NCBI RefSeq assembly: GCF_001921825.1
Contig: NZ_MSJL01000023.1
Coordinates: forward strand, 1-36,098
Reading direction: 5' to 3'
Length of the DNA: 36,098 bases
Origin: Streptococcus acidominimus
Lineage (GTDB): Bacteria; Bacillota; Bacilli; Lactobacillales; Streptococcaceae
A program made the translations under genes and the position numbers. Shown piece after piece: positions 17,339-26,684 of the stretch; position 1 is the stretch's first letter; each line of letters opens with the position of its first letter. A model generated the notes under the pieces. The model had not been told where the DNA came from and made no database searches. It was given only the letters and a program-made list of their open reading frames with translations.

Positions 17339-19507
17339 GTGATTAGATTTTATGCAGAAAACGGCTTGTTTCACTTACAGACACGGGAGTTTTCCTATGT
17401 GATGCAAGTCCTTGAGAACCAGCAATTAGTCCATCGTTACTTTGGTAAGCGAGTAAATCATTTCAGTTCAAGTAACAAAATGACATATCTAGATCGTGCC
17501 TTTGGCCCTAGTCCAATCTCTGGGAATCGCACCTTTTCGCTAGATGTTCTGCCATTAGAGTATAGCAGCAATGGTCTGGGTGATTTTAGAGAGGCAAGTG
17601 TGGAGCTTCGAAATAGCTTTGGAGTAGGACTTGATTTGAAGTATCAAGGGCATCGGATTTACAAGGGCAAACCAGCCTTGGAAGGCCTACCAAGCAGTTT
17701 TGCCACTGAAGATGAGGTGGAAACGCTCGAACTGGATCTCTACGATCAGTTGACAGAGATTAGGGTGACACTATTGTATAGCGTGTTTGAAGAAGGAAAT
17801 TTCCTTGCTCGCTCGGCTAGGATTACAACAGGAGCACATGCGACCAAGATTGAGAAATGCCTCTCTTTTACCCTCGATATGCCAAGGAAAGATCTGGTCG
17901 TCCATAGTCTGATGGGGCGCTATGGTCACGAAAAGGAATGGACAAGAACTCCATTGACGAGTGGTCGCTATGAAATTGGTAGTGTTCGGGGTGCTTCAGG
18001 GCATTCACAGACCCCCTTTATTGCTTTGGCGGACGCAGCAATCACCGAAGACAGCGGTGAAATCTATACAGCCCATTTGGTTTATAGTGGCAACTTTAAG
18101 GCTTTTGCAGAGACGAGCCCCCTTCATCATACCCGCTGGGGAATCGGCTTGAATGATCAGGCTTTTAGCTGGCAGTTGGAGGCTCATCAGACCTTCCAGA
18201 CGCCGGAAGCCTTGCTATCTTATACCGATCGAGGCTTGACAGCTATGACCCAGATTAGCCATACCTTTATCAAGCGTCATTTGGTTAGAAGTTCCTTTGT
18301 AGATAAGGTGCGACCAATCCTTATCAATAACTGGGAAGCGACTTATTTTGATTTCACAGAAGAAAAGATTTTAGAATTGGCACAGACAGCTAGCCAAGCA
18401 GGCATGGAACTGTTTGTTCTTGACGACGGTTGGTTTGGCTGTCGTGATAATGATGAATCTTCTCTCGGAGATTGGTTTGTCAATCGTCATAAGCTGCCAA
18501 ATGGTCTAGGGGGCTTAGCCCAAGCCATCAATGACTTGGGGATGGAATTTGGTCTCTGGTTTGAACCAGAAATGATTTCGATCGATAGCGAGCTCTACCG
18601 CGAGCATCCTGACTGGGCCATTCAGATAACGGGACGTGATCCGATTTACAGCCGCGAACAGTTGGTGCTAGACTTATCACAAGATCAGGTCTGTGATTAC
18701 GTGATTGACTCGGTTGCTAAGATTTTAGAATCTGCTCATATTACCTATGTCAAATGGGACATGAATCGTAATATTACCAGCATGCCTGAAAGTTTGGCAA
18801 ATGGAGAACGTTACGAGTTTCACCATCGTTATATGCTGGGGCTCTACCGCATTTTAGAAGCCTTGACGACCCGCTTTCCCCACATTCTTTTTGAAAGTTG
18901 TTCAGGCGGCGGTGGTCGCAATGATTTGGGAATGCTCTACTATATGCCTCAGGCATGGGCGAGTGATAATACTGATGCGATCGGTCGTCTGTCTATTCAG
19001 GAAGGAACGAGCTTGATCTACCCAGTTAACTCAATCGGTGCCCATGTGTCGGCTGTACCAAACCATCAGGTCGGACGTGTCACACCACTTGAAACTCGCG
19101 GGAATGTCGCCATGATGGGAGGTGCCTTTGGCTATGAGCTGGATTTGACCAGCTTAGAAGCAGCCGAAATCCAAGCGATCAGTGAGCAGGTCGAGACCTA
19201 TAAAGGCATACGGGAAACCGTGCAAAATGGTCAATTGTACCGCTTAGCCAAGACGAGCAATACCCAATCGACCCTATTTGTTCATCAGGATCGCAGTCAG
19301 GCTGTTCTGACCTTTGTCAAAATTTTGGCCCAGCCAGAAGCTCCCTTGATTCAGGTTCGCCTAAAAGGCTTAGACCCAGAAGCTCAATATGATTGTCCAT
19401 GCTTAGGTGAGACATTCTACGGAGATGAACTGATGAACATTGGCTTGACTATGCCGTATGTTCAAAAAGATTACTTTAGTGTACAATATATTTTTAATAA
19501 ACGATAG
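17339..19507 (+). CDS. aga: alpha-galactosidase (GH36)
   Basis: Aga removes galactose from raffinose-type sugars and melibiose in the cytoplasm. The chosen start is GTG at 17339 (722 residues), preceded by AGGAGA; an open frame to 17120 overlaps msmR and the promoter. GH36 features are present: VLDDGWFG, FGLWFEPEMIS, the nucleophile Asp in YVKWDMNRNI, FESCSGGGGRNDLG, and the acid/base Asp in WASDNTDAIGR. msmE starts 14 bases after the stop. Length matches streptococcal Aga. Confidence 0.95.
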   Translation: MIRFYAENGLFHLQTREFSYVMQVLENQQLVHRYFGKRVNHFSSSNKMTYLDRAFGPSPISGNRTFSLDVLPLEYSSNGLGDFREASVELRNSFGVGLDLKYQGHRIYKGKPALEGLPSSFATEDEVETLELDLYDQLTEIRVTLLYSVFEEGNFLARSARITTGAHATKIEKCLSFTLDMPRKDLVVHSLMGRYGHEKEWTRTPLTSGRYEIGSVRGASGHSQTPFIALADAAITEDSGEIYTAHLVYSGNFKAFAETSPLHHTRWGIGLNDQAFSWQLEAHQTFQTPEALLSYTDRGLTAMTQISHTFIKRHLVRSSFVDKVRPILINNWEATYFDFTEEKILELAQTASQAGMELFVLDDGWFGCRDNDESSLGDWFVNRHKLPNGLGGLAQAINDLGMEFGLWFEPEMISIDSELYREHPDWAIQITGRDPIYSREQLVLDLSQDQVCDYVIDSVAKILESAHITYVKWDMNRNITSMPESLANGERYEFHHRYMLGLYRILEALTTRFPHILFESCSGGGGRNDLGMLYYMPQAWASDNTDAIGRLSIQEGTSLIYPVNSIGAHVSAVPNHQVGRVTPLETRGNVAMMGGAFGYELDLTSLEAAEIQAISEQVETYKGIRETVQNGQLYRLAKTSNTQSTLFVHQDRSQAVLTFVKILAQPEAPLIQVRLKGLDPEAQYDCPCLGETFYGDELMNIGLTMPYVQKDYFSVQYIFNKR

Positions 19508-19521
19508 GAGGAGTTTATTGT

Positions 19522-20757
19522 ATGAAAATGAAAACATTGCTTAAAGGTGCTACTGTTTGTGCGTTTGCCAGTTTCCTTGTTGCCTGTGGCAGTGCAGGTG
19601 GCAGCGATCAGGTTGAAATCGAGTATTTCTCACAAAAGCCAGAAATGCAAAAGGTTCTGCAAGAAATCATCGACGATTTTGAAAAAGAAAATCCAGATGT
19701 CAAGATCAAGTTTACCAATGTACCAGATGCAGGAACTGTTTTGAAAACGCGGATGGCAAACAATGAAGCGCCAGATGTGATCAATATCTATCCTCAAAAT
19801 GCGGATTTTAAGGAATACGCAGCAGATGGTCGCTTCCTAGAAGTAGACAAGGAAGCAGGACTAGATCATTTGAAAGCAGGGGCAACTACTCCATACGAAG
19901 TGGATGGGAAAAACTACACCTTACCACTGACAGCCAATGCTTACGGAATTTACTACAACAAGGACAAATTCAAGGAATTAGGCTTGGAGGTTCCGAAAAC
20001 CTATGCCGAGTTTGAAGCACTGGTCGCAAAGATTAAGTCAGATGGTAAGGCGGCACCATTTGCCCTTTCTCTAAATGATGCTTGGTCTTTAAATGGCTAC
20101 CATCAATTGGCATGGGTAACGGTTGCTGGCGGATTTGACGGAGCAGAGGACTTACTTATCCGTACGCCAAAAGGCGGTGTCAAAGATGATGACAATGCCA
20201 AGGCTGTGACAAAACGCTTAGCTCTCTTGACAGATAATGGTCAAAAAGGATTTGCAGGTGCTCTTTATGCAGATGCAGTTGCTTCATTTGCAGTAGGAGA
20301 TGCCCTCATGCTTCCTCAAGGTACCTGGGCAGCCACAGCTGTGAACCAGCAGGACCCAGCATTTGAATACGGCATGTTTGCCTTCCCTGGTGATAAAGAA
20401 GGTAGCGAGTTCACGGTTGGAGCAGCAGACCTTGCGCTATCTGTTAGTGCAACATCAAAACATCCGCAAGAATCGAAAAAATTCCTTGAATACCTTTCTC
20501 GTCCAGAAGTTCTTCAAAAATACTATGATGTAGACGGTTCGCCTGTCTCTGTTGAAGGGGTGAAAACAGAAGGTAAATTTAAGGAGACAGAGGGTGTCAC
20601 CAAGTATGCCTTTACAGACAAACACGCTGTTTGGCTTCAAAGTGAATGGCAATCAGAAGATGAATTCTGGAATATCACAGTGGAAACAGTTAAAAAACCA
20701 GATTCAGCTGAATTGGTTAAAGATCTGAATGCCTTCTTTGACCCAATGAAGAAATAG
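19522..20757 (+). CDS. msmE: sugar ABC transporter binding lipoprotein
   Basis: The 411-residue protein has a lipoprotein signal (MKMKTLLKGATVCAFASFLVACG, prose only; lipobox LVAC) and a type 1 extracellular solute-binding fold (IDDFEKENPDVKIKFTNVPDAGT, PLTANAYGIYYNKDKFKELGLEVPKTYAE). In this locus it should bind raffinose-family sugars, melibiose or sucrose outside the membrane. AGGAGG lies upstream. It shares the aga promoter. The TAG stop (20755-20757) lies exactly where a structured-repeat head begins (AAATAGATCCAAAGCCC). Confidence 0.9.
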   Translation: MKMKTLLKGATVCAFASFLVACGSAGGSDQVEIEYFSQKPEMQKVLQEIIDDFEKENPDVKIKFTNVPDAGTVLKTRMANNEAPDVINIYPQNADFKEYAADGRFLEVDKEAGLDHLKAGATTPYEVDGKNYTLPLTANAYGIYYNKDKFKELGLEVPKTYAEFEALVAKIKSDGKAAPFALSLNDAWSLNGYHQLAWVTVAGGFDGAEDLLIRTPKGGVKDDDNAKAVTKRLALLTDNGQKGFAGALYADAVASFAVGDALMLPQGTWAATAVNQQDPAFEYGMFAFPGDKEGSEFTVGAADLALSVSATSKHPQESKKFLEYLSRPEVLQKYYDVDGSPVSVEGVKTEGKFKETEGVTKYAFTDKHAVWLQSEWQSEDEFWNITVETVKKPDSAELVKDLNAFFDPMKK

Positions 20758-20830
20758 ATCCAAAGCCCGTTAAATACTCACAGCCCACTCTTTTAGGTAG
20801 TAACAGTCACCTCTCTGGCTGTTACTACCT
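20758..20830 (+). repeat. structured-repeat head and 15-bp hairpin between msmE and msmF
   Basis: A unit head (ATCCAAAGCCCGTTAA) touches the msmE stop. A hairpin follows: AGGTAGTAACAGTCA (20795-20809) pairs with TGGCTGTTACTACCT (20816-20830). The same module in array 2 (27392-27423) reads GTAATAACAGTCA and TGACTGTTATTAC, a compensated change. No T tract follows, so it is more likely an mRNA-stabilising or partly attenuating structure than a full terminator; binding-protein genes usually need more product than permeases. Confidence 0.65.
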
Positions 20831-21099
20831 ATCTATAAAGTAGCAAGCTATTCGTTTTACGATAATCTTCTGCGAAAATCAAGATGAGACTTCGTCAACG
20901 GATCTTGATGAGGTCTCGTTTTGAATTTTGAAGCGGAACAATGTTGTCGTAGCTACGGTGGATGTTGTCGTCTCACATATACGGATGTTCATGCTATGCT
21001 TTGCATTTTTAGCGGTTTTATCTAGTATTAGGGTAGACGATTCGGAAATAGAGACCGATTTTTGGTCTTTTAAAATTGGTTTGTCCAAAGCCAGTTTTA
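20831..21099. other. non-coding remainder of the msmE-msmF gap
   Basis: No supported gene. Overlapping frames on both strands (about 20879-21134) have no ribosome sites. A possible hairpin GAGAC..GTCTC lies near 20885-20917. The sequence may be old repeat material; I recognise no family. Confidence 0.4.
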
Positions 21100-21251
21100 T
21101 ACTCTATAAAAATCAAAATCTGACTAGGCAATGAAACCGCAGGTAGAATTCTGTTCTTTCTTGTTTTAAGGGAACAGGCTAAAAACCTCCACTGGAGCTT
21201 TTTACTCAGCAAGGTGAATTAACGACGTCAGATTTTGATTTTTGACGAGTA
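21100..21251 (+). repeat. 152-bp RUP-like MITE, copy B
   Basis: Same orientation and length as copy A. It begins TACTCTATAAAAATCAAAAT and ends GATTTTTGACGAGTA. It sits inside the msm operon, 59 bases before msmF, so it must be transcribed with it. Confidence 0.78.
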
Positions 21252-21310
21252 TTAAAAGGCGAGAGATGGTTTTCTCAATGCCTTATATTAAATGTTAAGG
21301 AGAACAGACA

Positions 21311-22183
21311 ATGAATCAAAAAGGATTTCTAGCCAAGTATTGGGCGTACTTGTTTGTAGCAGTACCCATTGGCTTACAGCTCATCTTTTTCTTCTATCCC
21401 TTGTTTACGGGTATCTTTTACAGTCTGACCGACTGGAATGGGATTTCCAAGAACTACCAAGTTATCGGGATTCAAAATTATATCGATATTTTACAGAATC
21501 CTGATTTCTATACCAGTATGACGTTCACAGTGCTCTTCACCATCGGGCTAGTCGTAGGAGAAATTGTCTTGGGCATTTGGCTTGCGACCCTGCTAAATCG
21601 GAAAATCAAGGCAGTTGGCTTTTTCAGAACTTGGTATTTCTTCCCAGCTGTTCTCTCAACCGTTACGCTCGGTTTGATCTTTGTACAATTGTTTAACTAC
21701 GGCTTTACCCAAATTGGTGAGATTCTTCATCTAGAATGGCTCCAAGAAAATCTCTTGGTCAAGGAAAATACAGTTATTCCTGCGGTTCTTTTTGTAGCCT
21801 TGTGGCAAGGACTTGCAATGCCGGTCATCATTTTCCTATCAGGTCTTCAAAGCATCCCAGAAGATGTCAAGGAAGCGGCAGCTATTGATGGTGCCAACCG
21901 TAGCCAGCAATTCTTTAACATTGAATTACCCTACTTGTTACCGTCTATCAGTATGGTATTTATCTTGGCAATGAAATCAGGTCTAACAGCCTTTGACCTC
22001 ATTTTCGCCCTGACGAGCGGCGGTCCAGATGGGAAGACCGAGTCGCTTGGACTTTTGGTTTACAATTATGCCTTTGTGCATAATAAATTCTCAAATGCCA
22101 ATGCCCTTGCCGTCATCCTCTTTCTCTTCATCATTGTGATTTCACTGGTTCAGATGAAGATTTCCAAAAAGTTTGAAGTATAA
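21311..22183 (+). CDS. msmF: sugar ABC transporter permease
   Basis: The 290-residue membrane protein has about six hydrophobic segments and the permease EAA loop (EAAAIDGANRSQQFFNIELP) that docks onto the ATPase. The long first periplasmic loop (SLTDWNGISKNYQVIGIQNY) is typical of MalF-type sugar permeases (CUT1). AAGGAG before ATG supports the start. Eleven bases separate it from msmG. It would pair with MsmG to form the channel. Confidence 0.93.
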   Translation: MNQKGFLAKYWAYLFVAVPIGLQLIFFFYPLFTGIFYSLTDWNGISKNYQVIGIQNYIDILQNPDFYTSMTFTVLFTIGLVVGEIVLGIWLATLLNRKIKAVGFFRTWYFFPAVLSTVTLGLIFVQLFNYGFTQIGEILHLEWLQENLLVKENTVIPAVLFVALWQGLAMPVIIFLSGLQSIPEDVKEAAAIDGANRSQQFFNIELPYLLPSISMVFILAMKSGLTAFDLIFALTSGGPDGKTESLGLLVYNYAFVHNKFSNANALAVILFLFIIVISLVQMKISKKFEV

Positions 22184-22194
22184 GGTGGTCTCTT

Positions 22195-23025
22195 ATGAAC
22201 AAAGCAAAACAAAAAAATTGGTGGGTTTATCTGATTCTCTGTACCGGCATTCTCTTTATGTTTATTCCGCTTCTAGTGACAGTCATCAGCTCCTTTAAGC
22301 CGACCAAGGAAATTACCAGCAACTTCTTTGGTCTACCAAAACAGTTTACCCTTGATAATTATAGTAGGCTCTTTGAGGACGGTGTAGTACAATACTTTGG
22401 CAATTCAGCCATGATTACCATTGTTGCAGTTGTCTTGATGATTCTAGTCATTCCAATGGCAGCCTTTTCCGTAGCCCGTCAAATGAATCGGAAAACAGCC
22501 TTTAACATGATTTACTTCTTTTTGATTATCGGAATTTTCGTTCCCTTTCAGGTCATCATGTTGCCGATGACCAAGTTGATGTCTAGCCTAGGCTTGAACA
22601 ATATTATCGGGCTGATCATTCTCTACCTAACCTACGCTGTTCCTCAAGCCCTCTTCTTATATGTCGGTTATATCAAAACCATTGTTCCAGAAGAAATGGA
22701 TGAGGCAGCAGCTATTGATGGCTGTGACAAATTTACCATGTATTGGAAAATCATCTTCCCCTTGATGAAACCAATGCACGCAACCGTTCTCATCATCAAT
22801 GCTCTCTGGGTATGGAATGACTTCCTCTTACCCCTCCTAGTCCTCAACCGTGACCAACGCATGTGGACCTTGCCCCTCTTCCAGTACAACTACAAAGGCA
22901 TGTATTTCAGCGATTACGGACCATCTTTTGCCTCCTATGTTGTCGGCATCATCCCGATCCTTATCGTCTACCTCATCTTCCAAAAACACATCATATCAGG
23001 CATGACCAGCGGATCTGTAAAATAA
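22195..23025 (+). CDS. msmG: sugar ABC transporter permease
   Basis: The 276-residue protein is a MalG-type CUT1 permease with six hydrophobic segments and the EAA loop DEAAAIDGCDKFTMYWKIIF. It follows msmF closely. Its TAA stop (23023-23025) is shared with the start of array 1 (AAATAAGATACGAG). No ATPase gene follows, so a shared MsmK/MalK-like ATPase elsewhere is presumed. Confidence 0.93.
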   Translation: MNKAKQKNWWVYLILCTGILFMFIPLLVTVISSFKPTKEITSNFFGLPKQFTLDNYSRLFEDGVVQYFGNSAMITIVAVVLMILVIPMAAFSVARQMNRKTAFNMIYFFLIIGIFVPFQVIMLPMTKLMSSLGLNNIIGLIILYLTYAVPQALFLYVGYIKTIVPEEMDEAAAIDGCDKFTMYWKIIFPLMKPMHATVLIINALWVWNDFLLPLLVLNRDQRMWTLPLFQYNYKGMYFSDYGPSFASYVVGIIPILIVYLIFQKHIISGMTSGSVK

Positions 23026-23893
23026 GATACGAGGACGTTAAAAAAGCGACTGAAAATTAGGAAACATGACGAAGAAGCATAGCTTCTAGGAATGTTTATC
23101 TATTTTCCGAGCTTTTAGTCCGAGTTCAGTTGCGTAAGATACGAGAGCGTTAAGCAACTCCTAGACAAAATAGGCAATCGAAGCAGGGTGTCTTGCACCC
23201 AATGAGATTGATCTTTTTGTCAGTGAGTTGTAGCTCGAGTTCAGTTACATAAGATACAAAGCCCGTTAAGAACTCAAAGCGAAAATAGGAAATACGACAC
23301 AGAAGCAACTGCTTCTAGGAGTATTTATCCCTAAAGGGAGCCACACCTGTAAGCAACTAAAGTTGCAACAGTTGCGTCTCTTTTTCACACAGTGCTTAGT
23401 CCGAGTTCAGTTGCGTAAGATACGAGAGCGTTTGACACGAGTTTCACTCGTTCTATTTCTGACCTTCAACAGTCTATTCCCAGACTGTTGAAGCGAGCAA
23501 AGCAAAAATGGGAGTTTTGACGAGTGAAAAGCTCCAGTGGAGGTTTTCAGCCTATTCCCTAAAGGTAGCCACACTTGACACGAGCGTTGCTCGTCCTATC
23601 TCCAATCTTCAACGGTCTATTCCTAGACTGTTTGACACGAGTTTCACTCGTTCTATCTCCCACCATCCACAATCTATTCCTAGATTGTGGAAGCAACTAA
23701 AGTTGAACAATTGTGTTTCTATTTTCCGAGCTTTTAGGTTGAACTCAATTACCCAAGATACGAGGACGTTAAGCGAGCAAAGCAAAAATAGGAGATTGAC
23801 GCTGTGTTCCACAAACACGAGGAAATCTATCTTTTTTGCACAGCTCGTAGTCCGAGTTCAATTACCCAAGATAGGAGAGCGTTTGACACGAGT
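23024..23893 (+). repeat. structured repeat array 1 between msmG and gtfA
   Basis: Six units in one orientation, each starting AAGATA and ending near TTCAATTAC or TTCAGTTGC: 23024-23135, 23136-23250, 23251-23416, 23417-23754, 23755-23867 and a truncated one from 23868. Simple units are 112-115 bp and fold as nested stems. In unit 1 AAAAGC pairs GCTTTT, AAACAT pairs ATGTTT, AGAAGC pairs GCTTCT. In unit 2 the same positions read CAACTC/GAGTTG, CAATC/GATTG, GGGTG/CACCC. Units 3 and 4 carry extra hairpin modules. Open frames here (such as 23508-23927) are not genes. Confidence 0.85.
23516..23566 (+). repeat. 152-bp MITE fragment inside repeat unit 4
   Basis: TTTTGACGAGTGAAAAGCTC and the following GTGGAGGTTTTCAGCCTATT match separated parts of the 152-bp MITE, joined at a shared GAGT. 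It looks like a deleted MITE copy that landed in a structured-repeat unit. Confidence 0.55.
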
Positions 23894-23927
23894 TAACGAA
23901 GTAATAAAAGATAAACTAAATGACTAG
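23889..23927 (-). repeat. fragment of the 107-bp MITE-like element
   Basis: CGAGTTAACGAAGTAATAAA followed by GATAAACTAAATGACTA is the reverse complement of the left half of the element at 2145-2251. It replaces the rest of the sixth unit of array 1. Confidence 0.6.
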
Positions 23928-23992
23928 AAAAGATAAACGAAGAGATGACACACAGCCATTGGTGCTTAATGCGTATAAGTAAGGAGAAACCT

Positions 23993-25441
23993 ATGAAAAT
24001 AAAAAACCAAGCCATGTTGATTACCTATTCGGACAGTCTAGGGAAAAACCTCAAAGATTTAAAAAAAGTTTTAGAGGGATCACTCAAGGATACAGTCGGC
24101 GGAGTGCATATCTTGCCATTCTTTCCGTCATCAGGTGACCGCGGATTTGCTCCAATGGATTATACCAAGGTTGATCCTGCCTTTGGAGATTGGGAAGACA
24201 TTGAGGCTCTTAGCAAGGATTACTACCTCATGTTTGACTTCATGATCAACCACATTTCAGCCAAATCCCCCTACTTCCTAGACTTCTTAGAGAAAAAAGA
24301 TGCCTCTAAATATGCAGACTTATTTATCCGCTACAAGAACTTCTGGCCCAACGGTGAGCCAAGTCAGGAGGATGTGGATCTAATTTATAAACGCAAGCCT
24401 CGGGCACCCTACCGTATAGCGCGTTTTGCAGATGGTAGCGAGGAAAAAGTTTGGTGTACCTTTGATGAGCAGCAAATTGATCTGGATGTGACGACAGAGA
24501 CAACCCGCCAATTTATAAAAGAAAACTTGGAAAACCTTGCCAAGCATGGTGCGTCAATTATCCGTCTGGATGCCTTTGCCTACGCTAATAAGAAAATCGG
24601 CACCAACTGCTTCTTCGTTGAGCCAGACATTTGGGACATGCTCCATTTTCCACGTAATCTCTTAGCGCCACAGGGAATCGAGATTTTACCAGAAATTCAT
24701 GAACACTATACCATCCAACAGAAAATCGCAGCGCAAGATTACTACGTCTACGATTTTGCCTTGCCAATGCTGGTTCTTCATGCCCTGTACTCTGGCAATG
24801 TTAATCGTCTGGTTCACTGGATGGAAATCTGTCCACGGAAGCAGTTTACCACCCTTGATACCCACGATGGGATTGGAGTGGTAGATGTCAAGGATCTGTT
24901 AACAGATGAAGAGACGGAAGCGACGCGTGAAGCGCTCTATGCACAAGGTGCCAATGTCAAGAAGATTTACAGCACCGAGGCCTATAACAACTTGGATATT
25001 TACCAAATCAACTGTACCTATTACTCGGCATTGGGCAATAACGACCAAGCCTATCTGCTAGCGCGCGTCTTACAGTGCTTTGCTCCCGGTATTCCACAGA
25101 TCTACTATGTCGGTCTCTTGGCAGGGGAAAATGACATTGAACTGCTGGAATCATCTAAGGAGGGGCGCAATATCAACCGCCACTATTATGATGTGGACGA
25201 AATCGAACGGGAAGTCCAACGTCCGGTGGTTCAGTCGCTCTTTAAATTGTTGAAATTCCGCAACAATAGTCCAGCCTTTGACGGTGAATTTGCTGTTCAA
25301 ATGATGGACGCCCACACTCTTCGCATTGCATGGGATAATCAAGATGCGGGAATTGTTGCCCAGCTGACAGCGAATTTGAAAGATAAGACCTTCGAAATAA
25401 TTGAAAGAGTAGAGGGGGAAGAGCTACATATTTCCCTGTAA
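23993..25441 (+). CDS. gtfA: sucrose phosphorylase (GH13)
   Basis: GtfA splits sucrose with phosphate to glucose-1-phosphate and fructose in the cytoplasm. The start at 23993 follows AAGGAG and gives [20 protein letters not shown], matching GtfA; an upstream in-frame ATG at 23945 lacks a ribosome site. The product has 482 residues, usual length. GH13 motifs are visible: [34 protein letters not shown] (nucleophile Asp), EIHEH (acid/base Glu) and TLDTHDGIG. In S. mutans gtfA directly follows msmG; here a 0.97-kb repeat-filled gap intervenes. Confidence 0.96.
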   Translation: MKIKNQAMLITYSDSLGKNLKDLKKVLEGSLKDTVGGVHILPFFPSSGDRGFAPMDYTKVDPAFGDWEDIEALSKDYYLMFDFMINHISAKSPYFLDFLEKKDASKYADLFIRYKNFWPNGEPSQEDVDLIYKRKPRAPYRIARFADGSEEKVWCTFDEQQIDLDVTTETTRQFIKENLENLAKHGASIIRLDAFAYANKKIGTNCFFVEPDIWDMLHFPRNLLAPQGIEILPEIHEHYTIQQKIAAQDYYVYDFALPMLVLHALYSGNVNRLVHWMEICPRKQFTTLDTHDGIGVVDVKDLLTDEETEATREALYAQGANVKKIYSTEAYNNLDIYQINCTYYSALGNNDQAYLLARVLQCFAPGIPQIYYVGLLAGENDIELLESSKEGRNINRHYYDVDEIEREVQRPVVQSLFKLLKFRNNSPAFDGEFAVQMMDAHTLRIAWDNQDAGIVAQLTANLKDKTFEIIERVEGEELHISL

Positions 25442-25517
25442 CTAAATGCTGTACGCTTCATATTCAATGAAGAATAACAGTAGGCTGGGAAATACCCTGC
25501 GAAGCTAAGAAGCTAAT

Positions 25518-25557
25518 AGAGGTTAGAACTGCAAAAAAAGTTCTAGCCTCTCCTTTG
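25518..25557 (+). terminator. terminator after gtfA
   Basis: AGAGGTTAGAACT (25518-25530) pairs with AGTTCTAGCCTCT (25539-25551), one G-T pair, then CCTTTGTTTTT. It ends the msm operon and confirms that msmK and dexB do not follow. Confidence 0.75.
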
Positions 25558-25612
25558 TTTTTGAATGGTTATACTCCACAATAATCAACATCATGTTGTC
25601 AGGGTTGGAGGG

Positions 25613-25629
25613 TATAGTCTAAGGCTATG
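25613..25629 (+). promoter_or_regulatory. degenerate MET-box upstream of metQ
   Basis: TATAGTC-TAA-GGCTATG fits the MET-box pattern with about three mismatches, centred about 122 bases before metQ. A half-box TATAGTT occurs at 25716-25722. Likely regulation by the same factor as metE, but weaker evidence. Confidence 0.5.
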
Positions 25630-25742
25630 GACTTTACAAAAAGTCTATAAAAATTTTTTAAGAGCAACATAAGATTTATATATTGGTCAAATACCTGCGC
25701 CTGTGATAAGCTATGTATAGTTCATGATGAAGGAGTAAATAG

Positions 25743-26591
25743 ATGATGAAATTGAAAAAATTAGTTGGTTTAGCAACCGTAGCCGTTGCTTCAGTCCTAA
25801 CCTTGGCAGCATGTGGGTCAGGTGCTTCAAAAGATGCTAATCTTATCCGTGTCGGTGTGATGAGCATGAGTGATTCAGAAGAAGCGCGTTGGGATAAGGT
25901 GAAAGAACTTCTTGGGGATAAGGTGACACTAGAGTTCACTCAATTCACAGACTACTCACAGCCTAATAAAGCAGTCGCAGAGGGTGAAGTGGACATCAAT
26001 GCCTTTCAGCACTATAATTTCTTGGAAAATTGGAACAAGGAAAACGGAGAAGACTTGGTGGCAGTAGCGGATACCTATATCGCTCCGATTCGTCTTTACT
26101 CTGGTACAGAAAATGGTAAAAATAAATACAAATCTGTTGATGAAATCCCTGAGGGATCTGAAATTGCAGTACCGAATGATCCAACCAATGAAAGCCGTGC
26201 CCTCTATCTGCTTCAATCCGCAGGTTTGATTAAGTTGGATGTCTCTGGTACGGAGTTAGCAACGATCGTCAACATCAAAGAAAATCCTAAAAAATTAAAA
26301 GTGACAGAATTGGATGCTAGCCAGACAGCAAGCTCACTCCCATCTGTTGCGGCAGCCGTTGTCAACAACACCTTCGTACTCGAAGCTGGGTTGGACTATA
26401 AAAATGCCCTTTACAAAGAGCAAAAAGATGAAAATTCACATCAATGGTACAATTTGATTGCAGCTAAAAGCGATTGGGAAAAATCACCGAAAGCAGCTGC
26501 GATTAAAGAATTAGTCAAGGCATTTCATACAGATGAAGTGAAAAAAGTCGTTGAAGAATCTTCTGACGGTATGGACGAACCAGTTTGGTAA
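25743..26591 (+). CDS. metQ: methionine-binding lipoprotein MetQ
   Basis: The 282-residue NlpA-family lipoprotein has a signal ending in lipobox LAAC and family segments IRVGVMSMSDSEEARWD, VDINAFQHYNFL, ADTYIAPIRLYSG and VPNDPTNESRALYLLQ. It captures methionine outside the membrane for MetNP. AAGGAG lies seven bases before ATG; the second ATG is an alternative start. A 10-bp hairpin and repeat array 2 follow, before the rest of the operon. Confidence 0.94.
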   Translation: MMKLKKLVGLATVAVASVLTLAACGSGASKDANLIRVGVMSMSDSEEARWDKVKELLGDKVTLEFTQFTDYSQPNKAVAEGEVDINAFQHYNFLENWNKENGEDLVAVADTYIAPIRLYSGTENGKNKYKSVDEIPEGSEIAVPNDPTNESRALYLLQSAGLIKLDVSGTELATIVNIKENPKKLKVTELDASQTASSLPSVAAAVVNNTFVLEAGLDYKNALYKEQKDENSHQWYNLIAAKSDWEKSPKAAAIKELVKAFHTDEVKKVVEESSDGMDEPVW

Positions 26592-26615
26592 AAAATAGAA
26601 AGTGCTGTGGTGGTC

Positions 26616-26652
26616 TTCCCCATAGCATTTTAAATTCACATCCTATGGGGAA
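26616..26652 (+). other. 10-bp hairpin after metQ
   Basis: TTCCCCATAG (26616-26625) pairs perfectly with CTATGGGGAA (26643-26652), loop 17 bases. No T tract follows. It may protect the metQ 3' end or slow transcription; role is inferred. Confidence 0.55.
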
Positions 26653-26684
26653 AAGTATGCCCGGCAGAAGCAATGTGGTACAAT

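Noticed and set aside
20879..21134. overlapping short frames on both strands between msmE and msmF
   Set aside because: No ribosome sites, no family likeness, and the region grades into a MITE.
23508..23927. 139-codon reading frame in array 1
   Set aside because: It runs through repeat modules, has no ribosome site, and its sequence repeats elsewhere in other frames.
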